From positions 1,728,308 to 1,792,307 of the forward strand of contig CANKZG010000001.1 of assembly GCA_947488435.1 (NCBI GenBank): a DNA stretch of 64,000 bases. The letters are read 5' to 3'. The position numbers and the translations under genes are program-made. Positions 17,089-25,915 of the stretch are shown one piece after another (position 1 is the stretch's first letter; each line of letters starts with the position of its first letter). The notes beneath the pieces were generated by a model, which was given only the letters and a program-made list of their open reading frames with translations, had not been told where the DNA came from and did not search any database. This stretch comes from an uncultured Flavobacteriaceae bacterium (GTDB lineage Bacteria > Bacteroidota > Bacteroidia > Flavobacteriales > Flavobacteriaceae).

Positions 17089-18345
17089 ATGGCATATTTA
17101 TTTACTTCCGAATCGGTAAGTGAGGGACATCCAGATAAGATATCAGATCAAATTAGTGACGCTTTATTAGATAATTTTTTAGCCTTTGACCCTGAAAGCA
17201 AAGTAGCCTGTGAAACATTGGTGACCACGGGACAGGTCGTATTGGCGGGAGAAGTGAAAAGTGCCACTTACTTAGATGTACAGGATATCGCCCGTAAAGT
17301 GATTAATGACATCGGATATACCAAAGGAGAATATCAGTTTAGCGGGGATTCTTGCGGGGTAATCTCGTTAATTCACGAACAATCACAAGATATTAATCAA
17401 GGTGTAGATCGCGGAAACAAAGAAGAGCAAGGTGCTGGGGATCAGGGAATGATGTTTGGTTATGCCACTAAGGAAACGGAAAACTATATGCCTTTAGCCT
17501 TAGATATATCGCATAAAATACTTCAGGTTTTGGCAGAATTGCGTAGAGAAGGGACTCAAATTCCGTATTTACGTCCCGATGCCAAAGCACAGGTGACCAT
17601 TGAATATTCCGATGACAATGTACCGCAGCGTATAGATACCATCGTTGTATCTACCCAACACGACGATTTTGATACCGATGATGCGGTGATGTTAGCTAAA
17701 ATTAAGGAAGACATCATTGCTATTCTTATACCCAGAGTAAAAAAACAACTTCCCGAATCGATTCAGGCATTGTTTGATGCTAATATCACCTACCACATCA
17801 ATCCTACCGGAAAATTTGTAATTGGAGGGCCACATGGCGATACCGGACTCACGGGACGTAAAATTATTGTGGATACCTATGGTGGTAAAGGAGCCCATGG
17901 AGGTGGAGCGTTTAGCGGAAAAGACCCTAGTAAAGTAGACCGAAGTGCGGCCTATGCGGCGCGTCACGCAGCCAAAAATTTGGTTGCAGCAGGTGTTGCC
18001 GATGAAATTTTGGTACAGGTAAGTTATGCGATTGGGGTAGTGGAACCTACTTCCATTTTTGTAGATACCTATGGAACAGCCAAAGTAAATCTTAACGATG
18101 GGGAAATTGCTGAAAAAGTAGCAGCCTTATTCGATATGCGTCCATTTGCTATAGAAGAGCGTTTAAAACTCCGAAACCCTATTTATTTGGAGTCTGCAGC
18201 TTATGGTCATATGGGAAAAACACCGCAAACAGTAACCAAGGTTTTTGAATCTCCCTATAATGGAAAAATTGAAAAAGAGGTAGAATTGTTTACCTGGGAA
18301 AAATTAGACGCTGTCGCCGAAGTGAAAACTGCTTTTGGATTGTAG
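17089..18345 (+). CDS. metK: S-adenosylmethionine synthetase
   Basis: A 418-residue cytoplasmic enzyme making SAM from methionine and ATP. It has the N-terminal [19 protein letters not shown] motif with catalytic His, the hexapeptide GAGDQG followed by MMFGYA, and the phosphate-binding [19 protein letters not shown]. Length is slightly above the usual 385-395 for bacterial enzymes, consistent with Bacteroidota forms. It is monocistronic, with its own strong promoter and a SAM-II-like riboswitch in its 5' leader. Confidence 0.98.
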   Translation: MAYLFTSESVSEGHPDKISDQISDALLDNFLAFDPESKVACETLVTTGQVVLAGEVKSATYLDVQDIARKVINDIGYTKGEYQFSGDSCGVISLIHEQSQDINQGVDRGNKEEQGAGDQGMMFGYATKETENYMPLALDISHKILQVLAELRREGTQIPYLRPDAKAQVTIEYSDDNVPQRIDTIVVSTQHDDFDTDDAVMLAKIKEDIIAILIPRVKKQLPESIQALFDANITYHINPTGKFVIGGPHGDTGLTGRKIIVDTYGGKGAHGGGAFSGKDPSKVDRSAAYAARHAAKNLVAAGVADEILVQVSYAIGVVEPTSIFVDTYGTAKVNLNDGEIAEKVAALFDMRPFAIEERLKLRNPIYLESAAYGHMGKTPQTVTKVFESPYNGKIEKEVELFTWEKLDAVAEVKTAFGL

Positions 18346-18400
18346 ATAGTTTAGTGCTTTTAGCGGCCTATCGAAACGATATCGTAAAATTAGAAGTGAA

Positions 18401-18487
18401 GGCATCGAAAAATTTTAGGCTGTTTGAGCTGAATTTTATGTAAAGGTTAGAAGTGTTATAGCAGCGAGTTCCTAAAATTTAGATGCC
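18401..18487. repeat. Long imperfect inverted repeat in the metK-metX intergenic region
   Basis: GGCATCGAAAAATTTTAGG (18401-18419) is the imperfect reverse complement of CCTAAAATTTAGATGCC (18471-18487), enclosing about 50 bases. Just upstream is the 10-bp palindrome ACGATATCGT (18376-18385). The right arm runs into the 88-bp direct-repeat copy that starts at 18474. No coding frame of note crosses it. Together with the following repeats it fills an unusually long non-coding gap of 933 bases. Confidence 0.65.
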
Positions 18488-18561
18488 GAACGATATATTT
18501 AGATATGGTTTCGTCAGCCTAGCGTTTTTTGGTTCGTTTTTTGGCAATGAAAAAAATGAAC
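18474..18561. repeat. Direct repeat, copy 1, ending in an A/T hairpin
   Basis: This 88-bp stretch is repeated at 18841-18926 with few changes. Shared blocks include GAACGATA, ATTTAGATATGGTTTCGT, AGCCTAGCGTTTTTTGGTTC and a terminal hairpin in which GTTCGTTTTTT pairs with AAAAAATGAAC. The loop differs between copies (GGCAATGA here) while the arms are kept, which suggests the folded form matters. I believe similar sequence is dispersed in flavobacterial genomes, but that is from memory. Confidence 0.7.
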
Positions 18562-18721
18562 AGCATAAAAGAGATTTGAAATTATTCATTTCTTTTGCTC
18601 ATCCAAAAGAAATCGAAGATTCATGAACTCCTTAGCTAAAATAGATATGTAGTGAACTAAACGAATCAAAGAAAAGGATGCTTTTTCATAGGAATTTTTC
18701 TGCTGTTGCTGAAAACCATTC

Positions 18722-18770
18722 GGCAAGCTCTGCGCCCCGCTCTTGCGGTGCTGAATCTCAGAGCTTTGCC
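18722..18770. repeat. GC-rich hairpin between the two direct repeats
   Basis: GGCAAGCTCTG (18722-18732) pairs with CAGAGCTTTGCC (18759-18770), an 11-bp stem with one extra T, enclosing a GC-rich loop of 26 bases (CGCCCCGCTCTTGCGG...). It stands out from the AT-rich surroundings. A short frame at 18678-18869 runs through it but looks like chance. Confidence 0.6.
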
Positions 18771-18840
18771 TTCCCTATTCTTTTGAAAAAGATTTTGCAT
18801 AACACAAACAATTGTAAATGGTCTGTGGGAAGTCTGTCCA

Positions 18841-18926
18841 AAAATTTAGATACTGAACGATACATTTAGATATGGTTTCGTAAGCCTAGCGTTTTTTGGT
18901 TCGTTTTTTTGCGCAAAAAAATGAAC
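18841..18926. repeat. Direct repeat, copy 2, ending in an A/T hairpin
   Basis: Second copy of the 88-bp element, about 370 bases after the first. Here the terminal hairpin is a near-perfect 28-bp palindrome, GTTCGTTTTTTTGC and GCAAAAAAATGAAC, with a G-T wobble in place of one pair. From here to the promoter box at 19030 the sequence is plain AT-rich DNA in which I see nothing else. Confidence 0.7.
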
Positions 18927-19029
18927 TTAAACCAATCTAAACCTGATTTTAAATACAACGACATCTTATTTATCTGTTATAAAATCAAATTTTTCCAAAA
19001 AATAATAGGAAATACAAAAATTCCGTCCT

Positions 19030-19037
19030 TATATTTG
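19030..19037 (+). promoter_or_regulatory. Likely -7 promoter box of the metX-thrA fusion gene (TATATTTG)
   Basis: TATATTTG fits TAnnTTTG and lies 30 bases before the P1 helix of the SAM-I riboswitch. No good -33 TTG is seen at the expected distance. Confidence 0.5.
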
Positions 19038-19066
19038 CACTCATAACGTTCAAACACGTATTGTAA

Positions 19067-19168
19067 GTTATCAAGAAAGGTGGAGGGATTAGACCCAATG
19101 AAACCTTAGCAACCCTTTGTTCCATATAAAGAAGGTGCTAAATTCTATCCGTAATAGGAATAGATAAC
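19067..19168 (+). promoter_or_regulatory. SAM-I (S-box) riboswitch upstream of the MetX-AK-HSDH fusion gene
   Basis: P1 pairs GTTATC (19067-19072) with GATAAC (19163-19168). Between them are the invariant S-box blocks AAGAAAGGTGGAGGGATTAG, ACCCAATGAAACCTTAGCAACC and AAGGTGCTAAATTC, and a final P4 hairpin. Immediately downstream, AGAAATTAC and GTAATTCT can form a hairpin followed by a T-rich run (TTTTCTTTTT), a plausible terminator for the expression platform. High SAM should therefore shut down aspartate-to-homoserine flux into methionine. Confidence 0.95.
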
Positions 19169-19278
19169 ATTAGAAATTACATTTTTCGTAATTCTCACTT
19201 TTCTTTTTAGCTTTTTATGTTGTTCCAAAATTGGAACTACATCGTACATTTTTGATGTAAAGATGAAGATTAGCTAAA

Positions 19279-22200
19279 ATGTTGTATAAAATTAGAATAC
19301 CAAATTTTGTTACCGCCAGTAAATTGAGGCAAGATATTTCCTTGTCGTACGAATGCTTTGGACAACCCTTGTATGAAGCACCTATTGTACTGGTAAATCA
19401 TGCACTTACTGGGAATTCTGCAGTGGCGGGAGAAAAGGGCTGGTGGGCATCTTTAATTGGAGATAACAAATGTATCGATACTAAAAAGTATACGATTCTC
19501 TGTTTTAATATTCCTGGGAATGGATATGACGGCTTTGTGATTGATAATTATAAAGATTTTGTGGCCAGAGATATTGCGAACATCTTTTTAATAGGGTTGG
19601 AACAATTAAACATAGCGCGGGTATTTGCAATTATTGGAGGTTCTTTGGGAGGTGGAATTGCCTGGGAAATGGCAGCCTTACGTCCAAACTTAACAACACA
19701 TCTAATCCCGGTAGCATCCGATTGGAAATCTACCGATTGGCTCATTGCGAATTGTCAAATTCAAGAACAATTTTTAGTAAATTCAAAACAACCAGTGCAT
19801 GATGCACGCATGCATGCCATGCTTTGTTATAGAACTCCAGAATCTTTTAAAGCACGTTTTCAGCGTAGTACCAACCCTGATTTAAATGTTTTTAATGTGG
19901 AAAGTTGGTTGTTGCATCACGGTGCAAAACTGCAAGAACGTTTTCAATTATCCGCCTATAAATTAATGAATCAGTTGCTAAAGACGATTGATATTACGCG
20001 AGAAGGAAATAATGCTTTTGAACAAATACAACAAAGTGGCACCAATATCCACATTATTGGGGTAGATTCTGACCTCTTCTTTACGGCAAAAGAAAACAAG
20101 GAAACTTTTAAGCAGTTGGCACAATCCAACAAGAATGTCACCTATGGGGAAATTAGCTCGTTGCATGGGCATGATGCTTTTTTGATCGAGTTTCAGCAAA
20201 TGGAACAGCTGCTAAAGGGCATTTTTAATCCAATAGAGAAGGAGCAGCAGTTTAAGGTTTTAAAATTTGGCGGTAAATCCCTATCTAATGGGGAGGGAAT
20301 TACGCGAGCGTTAGATATTATAAGTACAAAAGCTAACAATGGAGAAGCAATTGCTGTGGTATTATCTGCCAGAGAAAAGGCAACAGATCAGTTAGAGACG
20401 ATGCTAGAAAAAGCATTTAGTGGAAAAAACTACAAGAAGGATTTTGAAATTTTTGAAGCCTATCAAAAGCATACCTTTAAGAATATCAACTTTGCCGAAG
20501 AATTTAGGGAATTGGCTAAACTTCTGGAGGGGGTTTCCTTAATAGGAAGTTATAATCCAAAGGTGAAAGATCAGGTTTTAGCCTTTGGGGAACTAATAGC
20601 GGCCAAATTAATCACTAAACTACTGGTGGGCAGAGGGATCAAAGCTGTATACGTGGATGCAAGAAATTGTATTAAAACAAATGCTAGTTTTGGAAATGCA
20701 CAGGTTTTGGAAGAAGCTACCAAAAAACAAATGGGACTCACTTTTGAAAATTGGGATAAAAATGCGGTGCCTGTTATGACAGGTTTTATTGCATCGACGC
20801 TAACCAATGAAACTACAACACTAGGGAGGAATGGAAGCAATTATACCGCCGCTCTTTTGGCCAATTATCTAAACGCCTCCGAATTACAAAATTATACCCA
20901 TGTAGATGGTATTTTCACAGCCAATCCAGATTTGGTAAAGGACGCACAGCGTATTGCCAATATTTCGTATAGTGAAGCAAATGAAATGGCAAGTTTTGGC
21001 GCAAATATTTTACATGCAAAAACAATAATTCCTTTAATCGAGAAAAACATTCCATTACGAATTTTAAATACGTTTAATGGGGATAATGAAGGTACTTTGG
21101 TTAGTGCAAAATCTAGTAAACAAGGTATAAAATCCCTTTCGGTCATTGAGAATGTCGCCCTTGTGCATTTAGAAGGAAGAGGTCTTTTAGGAAAGGTGGG
21201 TGTTGATGCTAGGATTTTTAAGGCCTTAAGTGATCGTGATATTAGCGTGGGAATTATTTCCCAAGGTTCTTCAGAACGTGGTATAGGATTGGTAGTAGAT
21301 TTAGACCGCGCCATAGAGGCTAAAGATGCTTTAGAACAGGAATTTGCTGAGGATTTTCGTTCTCAAGATATCAATACCATTACGGTTACTAAGGAAGTTT
21401 CTATCATTTCAATTGTAGGGCAGGATCTAAGTACATTTCACAAACCATACAATGCCTTAATTAAGAATCAAGTTTTTCCACTGTTGTTCAACAATACGGT
21501 TACCGGGAAGAATGTGAGTTTAGTAGTAAAAAAGACGGATTTACTAAAAGCCTTAAATGTTGTACATGGACAAATCTTTGGAGTAAACAAAAAAGTAAAC
21601 CTAGCTGTTTTTGGTCATGGTAATGTGGGGGGAACATTAATCGATCAGATATTGAAATCTGCCCGTAGTATTGAAAGCAGAAAAGGAATAGCACTTAACA
21701 TTTTTGCCATTGCGAATTCTAAAAACATTTTGTTCCGGAAGACTGGAGTCCCGAAAAAGTGGAAAGCTGCATTGGAAGAACGCGGAATTCCATATACCTT
21801 GGATACCGTTTTTGACTATGCAAAAGAAAACCATTTGGAGAACTTAATTGTTGTTGATAATACGGCCAGTGAGGAATTTGTAAGCAGTTATTTTGATTTT
21901 GTTGGTAATGGTTTTGATTTGGTATCATCAAATAAAATAGCCAATACCTTAGATTATAATTTTTATGAATTATTACGCGAAAATCTAATTAAAAACCAGA
22001 AGCAATACCGTTATGAAACTAATGTTGGCGCTGGATTACCTTTAATTGACACTATAAAGTTACTGCATCTTTCCGGAGAGAATATTACCCGAATAAAAGG
22101 TGTTTTTTCCGGTTCGTTGAGTTATATTTTTAATGTTTTTTCAGATGAAGATAGGCCCTTTTCCAGTATTGTAAAAGAAGCAAAGCAAAAGGGATATACA

Positions 22201-22665
22201 GAACCAGATCCGAGAGAAGACCTTTCTGGGAATGATGTAGGACGAAAGCTCCTAATTTTGGCTAGGGAGTTAGATCTTAAAAATGAATTTTTTGATATTA
22301 CCATTGAAAATTTAATACCTGAAGATCTACGAAAAGGTAGTGCTCTGAATTTTATGGAGCAAATAGAAAGTTTGGATACCCAATTTGAAAAGATTAAAGA
22401 GACGCAGGCGCCAAATCATGTATTGCGTTATGTGGGAGAATTATCCGGGGACTTACAACAGGATCTTGGCACATTGGAGGTGAAATTAATTTCAGTTCCC
22501 AAAGAAAGTGCATTGGGTCAAATCAAAGGATCGGACTCCATTATTGAAATTTATACGGAATCGTATGGAGAGCAACCTTTGGTTATTCAGGGGGCTGGAG
22601 CTGGGGCGGCAGTTACAGCAAGGGGTGTTTTTGGAGATATCCTTAGAATAGCAGAAATGGGGTAG
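19279..22665 (+). CDS. Trifunctional fusion: homoserine O-acetyltransferase-like (MetX) - aspartokinase - homoserine dehydrogenase
   Basis: One 1128-residue frame with three enzyme domains. Residues 1-320 are a MetX-type alpha/beta hydrolase: NHALTGNS, nucleophile Ser122 in GGSLGG, acid Asp265 (VDSDLFF) and His298 (LHGHDAFL). Residues about 325-770 are an aspartokinase with ACT-like repeats, opening KVLKFGGKSL, where the usual Thr of KFGGTS is Lys. Residues 773-1128 are homoserine dehydrogenase with Rossmann motif GHGNVGG and NVGAGLPLIDT. The protein would phosphorylate aspartate, reduce semialdehyde to homoserine and acylate the hydroxyl (acetyl versus succinyl not decidable here). It is preceded by a SAM-I riboswitch and followed by a homoserine sulfhydrylase gene. 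Confidence 0.93.
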   Translation: MLYKIRIPNFVTASKLRQDISLSYECFGQPLYEAPIVLVNHALTGNSAVAGEKGWWASLIGDNKCIDTKKYTILCFNIPGNGYDGFVIDNYKDFVARDIANIFLIGLEQLNIARVFAIIGGSLGGGIAWEMAALRPNLTTHLIPVASDWKSTDWLIANCQIQEQFLVNSKQPVHDARMHAMLCYRTPESFKARFQRSTNPDLNVFNVESWLLHHGAKLQERFQLSAYKLMNQLLKTIDITREGNNAFEQIQQSGTNIHIIGVDSDLFFTAKENKETFKQLAQSNKNVTYGEISSLHGHDAFLIEFQQMEQLLKGIFNPIEKEQQFKVLKFGGKSLSNGEGITRALDIISTKANNGEAIAVVLSAREKATDQLETMLEKAFSGKNYKKDFEIFEAYQKHTFKNINFAEEFRELAKLLEGVSLIGSYNPKVKDQVLAFGELIAAKLITKLLVGRGIKAVYVDARNCIKTNASFGNAQVLEEATKKQMGLTFENWDKNAVPVMTGFIASTLTNETTTLGRNGSNYTAALLANYLNASELQNYTHVDGIFTANPDLVKDAQRIANISYSEANEMASFGANILHAKTIIPLIEKNIPLRILNTFNGDNEGTLVSAKSSKQGIKSLSVIENVALVHLEGRGLLGKVGVDARIFKALSDRDISVGIISQGSSERGIGLVVDLDRAIEAKDALEQEFAEDFRSQDINTITVTKEVSIISIVGQDLSTFHKPYNALIKNQVFPLLFNNTVTGKNVSLVVKKTDLLKALNVVHGQIFGVNKKVNLAVFGHGNVGGTLIDQILKSARSIESRKGIALNIFAIANSKNILFRKTGVPKKWKAALEERGIPYTLDTVFDYAKENHLENLIVVDNTASEEFVSSYFDFVGNGFDLVSSNKIANTLDYNFYELLRENLIKNQKQYRYETNVGAGLPLIDTIKLLHLSGENITRIKGVFSGSLSYIFNVFSDEDRPFSSIVKEAKQKGYTEPDPREDLSGNDVGRKLLILARELDLKNEFFDITIENLIPEDLRKGSALNFMEQIESLDTQFEKIKETQAPNHVLRYVGELSGDLQQDLGTLEVKLISVPKESALGQIKGSDSIIEIYTESYGEQPLVIQGAGAGAAVTARGVFGDILRIAEMG

Positions 22666-22732
22666 TCGTTACTACCTAGTAGTAAATAATAGAAAGACGA
22701 AAGTCATTAGTATAACAGTTAAAAAAAGAGAC

Positions 22733-23896
22733 GTGAAATACAATTTTGAAACCGAAGCCGTGCGAACACAGCTGGAACGTTCTAACTTCTTGGAACATTC
22801 GAGTCCTATGTATTTAACCTCCAGTTTTGTTTTTGAAGATACGGAGGATATGAGAGCTTCTTTTGCGGAAGAAAAAGAACGTAACATCTATTCACGTTAT
22901 TCGAACCCCAATTCCTCGGAGTTTATAGAAAAAGTATGTAAAATGGAGGGAGCAGAAGCCGGTTTTGCTTTCGCTTCAGGAATGGCAGCAGTATTCTCCA
23001 CCTTTGCTGCACTTCTAGAAAGTGGAGATCATATTATATCTGCTCGAAATATTTTTGGATCTACACATACCTTGTTTACCCAATTTTTACCGAAATGGAA
23101 TATTGAAACTTCGTATTTTAATATTAATGCATTAGACAAGGTGTCGGAACTAATCACTCCCAAAACCAAAATTATATATGCAGAATCTCCAACGAACCCC
23201 GGAGTGGACATTTTAGATTTGGAGGCTTTGGGGAAGATCGCTAAAGCGCATAACTTAATTTTTATCATCGATAATTGTTTTGCAACTCCTTACCTGCAAA
23301 AACCCATTCAATTTGGAGCAGATTTAGTCATCCATTCGGGAACAAAGCTTATGGATGGACAAGGAAGAGTTTTGGCTGGAATTACTGTTGGTGGTGCCGC
23401 TCTGGTAGATAAGGTCTATCGTTTTTCTAGGATTACAGGACCTGCGTTATCTCCTTTTAATGCATGGATCTTATCTAAAAGCCTAGAAACTTTAGCACTT
23501 AGGGTAGATCGACACTGTGCAAATGCTTTGGCATTGGCAACATTTTTAGAAGAACACCCCAAGATTAATTGGGTAAAATATCCGTTTTTAAAATCCCATC
23601 CGCAATATGCTTTAGCCAAAAAACAGATGAAAGCTGGAGGATGTGTTGTTGCCTTTGAAATACAAGGAGGTTTGACAGCAGGTAAAAAGTTTTTTGACGC
23701 GATTAAGTTACTATCACTCTCGGCCAATTTAGGAGATGCAAAAAGTATAGTTACGCACCCGGCATCTACCACACATAGTAAACTCTCGGTGGCAGATAGA
23801 AATGAGGTAGGCATTACGGATGGAATGGTAAGAGTATCTGTTGGCTTGGAGCATATCGAAGATATTATTGCAGATATTGATCAGGCTTTGCGATAA
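22733..23896 (+). CDS. PLP-dependent O-acyl-homoserine sulfhydrylase (Cys/Met metabolism family)
   Basis: A 387-residue fold-type I PLP enzyme expected to join sulfide with O-acetyl- or O-succinylhomoserine to give homocysteine. The start is a GTG at 22733. Features are YSRYSNPNSSEF, ASGMAAVFS, AESPTNPG, the PLP-contacting Asp180 and the Schiff-base Lys205 in HSGTKLMDGQGR. It resembles MetZ-type sulfhydrylases more than cystathionine gamma-synthase, but these cannot be separated with certainty by eye. It lies 67 bases after the MetX-AK-HSDH gene and probably shares its transcript and riboswitch control. Confidence 0.88.
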   Translation: MKYNFETEAVRTQLERSNFLEHSSPMYLTSSFVFEDTEDMRASFAEEKERNIYSRYSNPNSSEFIEKVCKMEGAEAGFAFASGMAAVFSTFAALLESGDHIISARNIFGSTHTLFTQFLPKWNIETSYFNINALDKVSELITPKTKIIYAESPTNPGVDILDLEALGKIAKAHNLIFIIDNCFATPYLQKPIQFGADLVIHSGTKLMDGQGRVLAGITVGGAALVDKVYRFSRITGPALSPFNAWILSKSLETLALRVDRHCANALALATFLEEHPKINWVKYPFLKSHPQYALAKKQMKAGGCVVAFEIQGGLTAGKKFFDAIKLLSLSANLGDAKSIVTHPASTTHSKLSVADRNEVGITDGMVRVSVGLEHIEDIIADIDQALR

Positions 23897-23965
23897 AAAT
23901 TGAATGCTGAATTGCGTAATAATTAAATTATTTATAAATTTACATAAGTACTTATATAAATACTT

Positions 23966-24949
23966 ATGAAAGATGAATTACAACGCTTGCAGGAACTGGG
24001 TTTAGGATCCAGACTAAATCGCTTAAGTGTGCATATGATGAAAGATATTCGCGCAGTATACGAGCATTTTGATATTGATTTTGATCCTTTTTTGTTTCCC
24101 ATTTTTAAAATGATTATTGATGCCGAAAAGACTACGACAACGGCTATTCAGGACGGACTTCAGTATACACAACCCGCCATAACACAGGGATTAAAAAAAT
24201 TGGAAGATAAAGGGTTGGTTGCTTTCGAAATGGATAAAAGCGATAAACGAAAGAAAATTTTTGCTATTACAGCAAAGGGAAAAGCACTACATCTTAAAAT
24301 GAAACCCCTATGGAAGAGTATGGATAACTGTGTGAAAGAACTTACTCATTTTTCTGCTTCCAGCTTGACGCAACATATTTTTGATTTTGAACAACGCTTA
24401 GCGCAAAAATCTTTAAAGGAACGAATCTTAGCTTACCATCAGAAAACAACACAAATTGCTATGCAAAATGTAACGATTGAAAACTTTAAACCAGAATATG
24501 CTAAGGATTTTGCAAGACTTAATGTAGAATGGTTGGAAAAATATTTTGAAGTAGAACCGCATGATGCAGAACTATTGGAACGTTGTGAGGAAACAATTAT
24601 TAATAAGAACGGGTATATCTTTTGCGCAAAACTTGAGAATGACATCGTAGGAACCGCTGCATTAATTCAAATGCCCAATGGAGGTTATGAACTGGGGAAA
24701 ATGGCTGTATCTCCGAAGAATCAAGGTTTAAAAATAGGCCAGCAATTGATGCGACATTGTCTGGATTTTGCTGAAAGTAAAAATTGGAAAAATCTAATCC
24801 TATATTCCAATCGTATGCTGGAAAACGCCATATATATTTATAAAAAATATGGTTTTAAGGAGATCCCAATGGAAGAAAACCCACCGTACGAACGCAGCAA
24901 TATTAAAATGGAATATCGATTTAATGCGAAAATAGACACCGGATTATAG
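23966..24949 (+). CDS. MarR-type regulator fused to a GNAT acetyltransferase
   Basis: A 327-residue two-domain protein. Residues about 1-145 are a MarR winged helix (MKDIRAVYEHFDIDFDPFLF; recognition region LQYTQPAITQGLKKLEDKGL; wing DKSDKRKKIFAIT). Residues about 155-320 are a GNAT fold with acetyl-CoA loop QGLKIG and VSPKNQGLKIGQQLM. Such fusions are known across bacteria; substrate and targets are generally unknown. It lies between methionine genes and the Rrf2 regulator of a likely sulfate operon, but nothing in the sequence ties it to sulfur metabolism. Confidence 0.9.
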   Translation: MKDELQRLQELGLGSRLNRLSVHMMKDIRAVYEHFDIDFDPFLFPIFKMIIDAEKTTTTAIQDGLQYTQPAITQGLKKLEDKGLVAFEMDKSDKRKKIFAITAKGKALHLKMKPLWKSMDNCVKELTHFSASSLTQHIFDFEQRLAQKSLKERILAYHQKTTQIAMQNVTIENFKPEYAKDFARLNVEWLEKYFEVEPHDAELLERCEETIINKNGYIFCAKLENDIVGTAALIQMPNGGYELGKMAVSPKNQGLKIGQQLMRHCLDFAESKNWKNLILYSNRMLENAIYIYKKYGFKEIPMEENPPYERSNIKMEYRFNAKIDTGL

Positions 24950-25002
24950 TATCAAATAGGGGGTAATTATTGGTATAGAAGTATTTTAACTATATTCGTA
25001 AT

Positions 25003-25410
25003 ATGCTCTCCAAAAAAACAAAATACGGCTTAAAAGCATTGACTTTTTTGGCAAATCAAAAGGATCGTGAGCCCGTTCAAATTTCGGAAATAGCGAAGCA
25101 CGAAAATATTTCACAAAAGTTCCTGGAAAGTATCTTACTTACCCTTCGTAGAACCGGCATCTTGGGATCTAAAAAAGGTAAAGGAGGCGGGTATTATTTA
25201 ATCAAAGACCCTTCCGATATTCCTATGACTACTGTTATGCGTGTTTTGGAAGGTCCAATTGCTATGGTACCTTGCGTAAGTCTTAACTTTTATGAGAAAT
25301 GTGATGATTGTCCCAATGAGGATGTCTGTGCAGTGAATAAATTAATGCTCAAAGTTCGTGATAGTGCCCTAGAGATATACCGAAACAATACCCTTGCGGA
25401 TCTTATTTAA
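25003..25410 (+). CDS. Rrf2-family transcriptional regulator (probable sulfur-assimilation regulator)
   Basis: A 135-residue Rrf2 regulator: MLSKKTKYGLKALTFLA, helix-turn-helix ISEIAKHENISQKFLESIL, wing GSKKGKGGGYYL, and a C-terminal cluster Cys91, Cys100, Cys103 and Cys109 (C-x8-C-x2-C-x5-C) that could bind an Fe-S cluster as in IscR. It directly precedes the sulfate assimilation genes, and the 220-bp gap between them holds two palindromes with compensating base changes. A role analogous to CymR or another cysteine-status sensor is a reasonable inference; an iron-sulfur sensing role is the alternative. Confidence 0.9.
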   Translation: MLSKKTKYGLKALTFLANQKDREPVQISEIAKHENISQKFLESILLTLRRTGILGSKKGKGGGYYLIKDPSDIPMTTVMRVLEGPIAMVPCVSLNFYEKCDDCPNEDVCAVNKLMLKVRDSALEIYRNNTLADLI

Positions 25411-25513
25411 ACACGTTAATATTGGCGATTTGTTACCATCTGGTTTTTTACAATCGCTAATGCACTGTAAAATCTACTAAATATTTCACAATATTTGCTT
25501 GTTTTATTAATAA

Positions 25514-25530
25514 TCTATTAAAACTATAGA
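25514..25530. promoter_or_regulatory. Putative Rrf2 operator, upstream copy
   Basis: The 17-bp inverted repeat TCTAT-TAAAACT-ATAGA. It is part of a 19-bp direct repeat (CTATTAAAACTATAGAGTA) matching the downstream copy at 17 of 19 positions, 80 bp apart centre to centre. The outer pair T-A here is replaced by C-G in the other copy, preserving the symmetry. Confidence 0.6.
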
Positions 25531-25593
25531 GTATATGTAATATTAATGAACTTTTAACGTCTTATATCCGAAATAAATCTTAGTTTTGATTAT

Positions 25594-25610
25594 CCTATTA
25601 AATCTATAGG
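25594..25610. promoter_or_regulatory. Putative Rrf2 operator, downstream copy
   Basis: The 17-bp inverted repeat CCTAT-TAAATCT-ATAGG, 20 bases before the DUF2061 start. With its partner 80 bp upstream it fits binding by a dimeric regulator; position between the Rrf2 gene and the sulfate operon suggests that regulator. Confidence 0.6.
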
Positions 25611-25630
25611 GTAATATTAAAATATTTTTC

Positions 25631-25894
25631 ATGATTGCTGACCAATTTATAGTAGGAAAAAAACAGAGAACGGAAAGTTATGCCGAAGATGTGAAAATGG
25701 AAAAACCGATTAGAAGTATCGTTAAATCTGTTTCCTGGCGCGTTATTGGAACCTTAGATACGATCTTAATTTCTTGGATTATTACAGGAAAACTTACGTT
25801 AGCATTCTCCATTGGAGCGGTAGAGCTTTTTACGAAAATGATCCTGTATTTTTTTCATGAAAGATTATGGAATAAAATTAGTTGGGGAAAATAA
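25631..25894 (+). CDS. DUF2061 small membrane protein
   Basis: An 87-residue protein matching DUF2061: the core begins at an internal Met (MEKPIRSIVKSVSWRVIGTL) and has two hydrophobic helices, the second ending KMILYFFHERLWNKISWGK. The annotated start at 25631 gives a 22-residue hydrophilic leader; the true start could be the internal ATG at 25697. DUF2061 genes often accompany sulfate assimilation genes, as here at the head of the cluster, but the role is not established. Confidence 0.82.
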   Translation: MIADQFIVGKKQRTESYAEDVKMEKPIRSIVKSVSWRVIGTLDTILISWIITGKLTLAFSIGAVELFTKMILYFFHERLWNKISWGK

Positions 25895-25915
25895 TAATAA
25901 GACAATAAATAAGTC

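Noticed and set aside
18678-18869. A 63-codon frame in the metK-metX gap
   Set aside because: It runs through the GC-rich hairpin and into the second direct-repeat copy, has no recognisable domain or start context, and its composition follows the repeats.
20892-21314. A 140-codon open frame antisense to the aspartokinase domain
   Set aside because: Same reason: a by-product of codon use on the sense strand.
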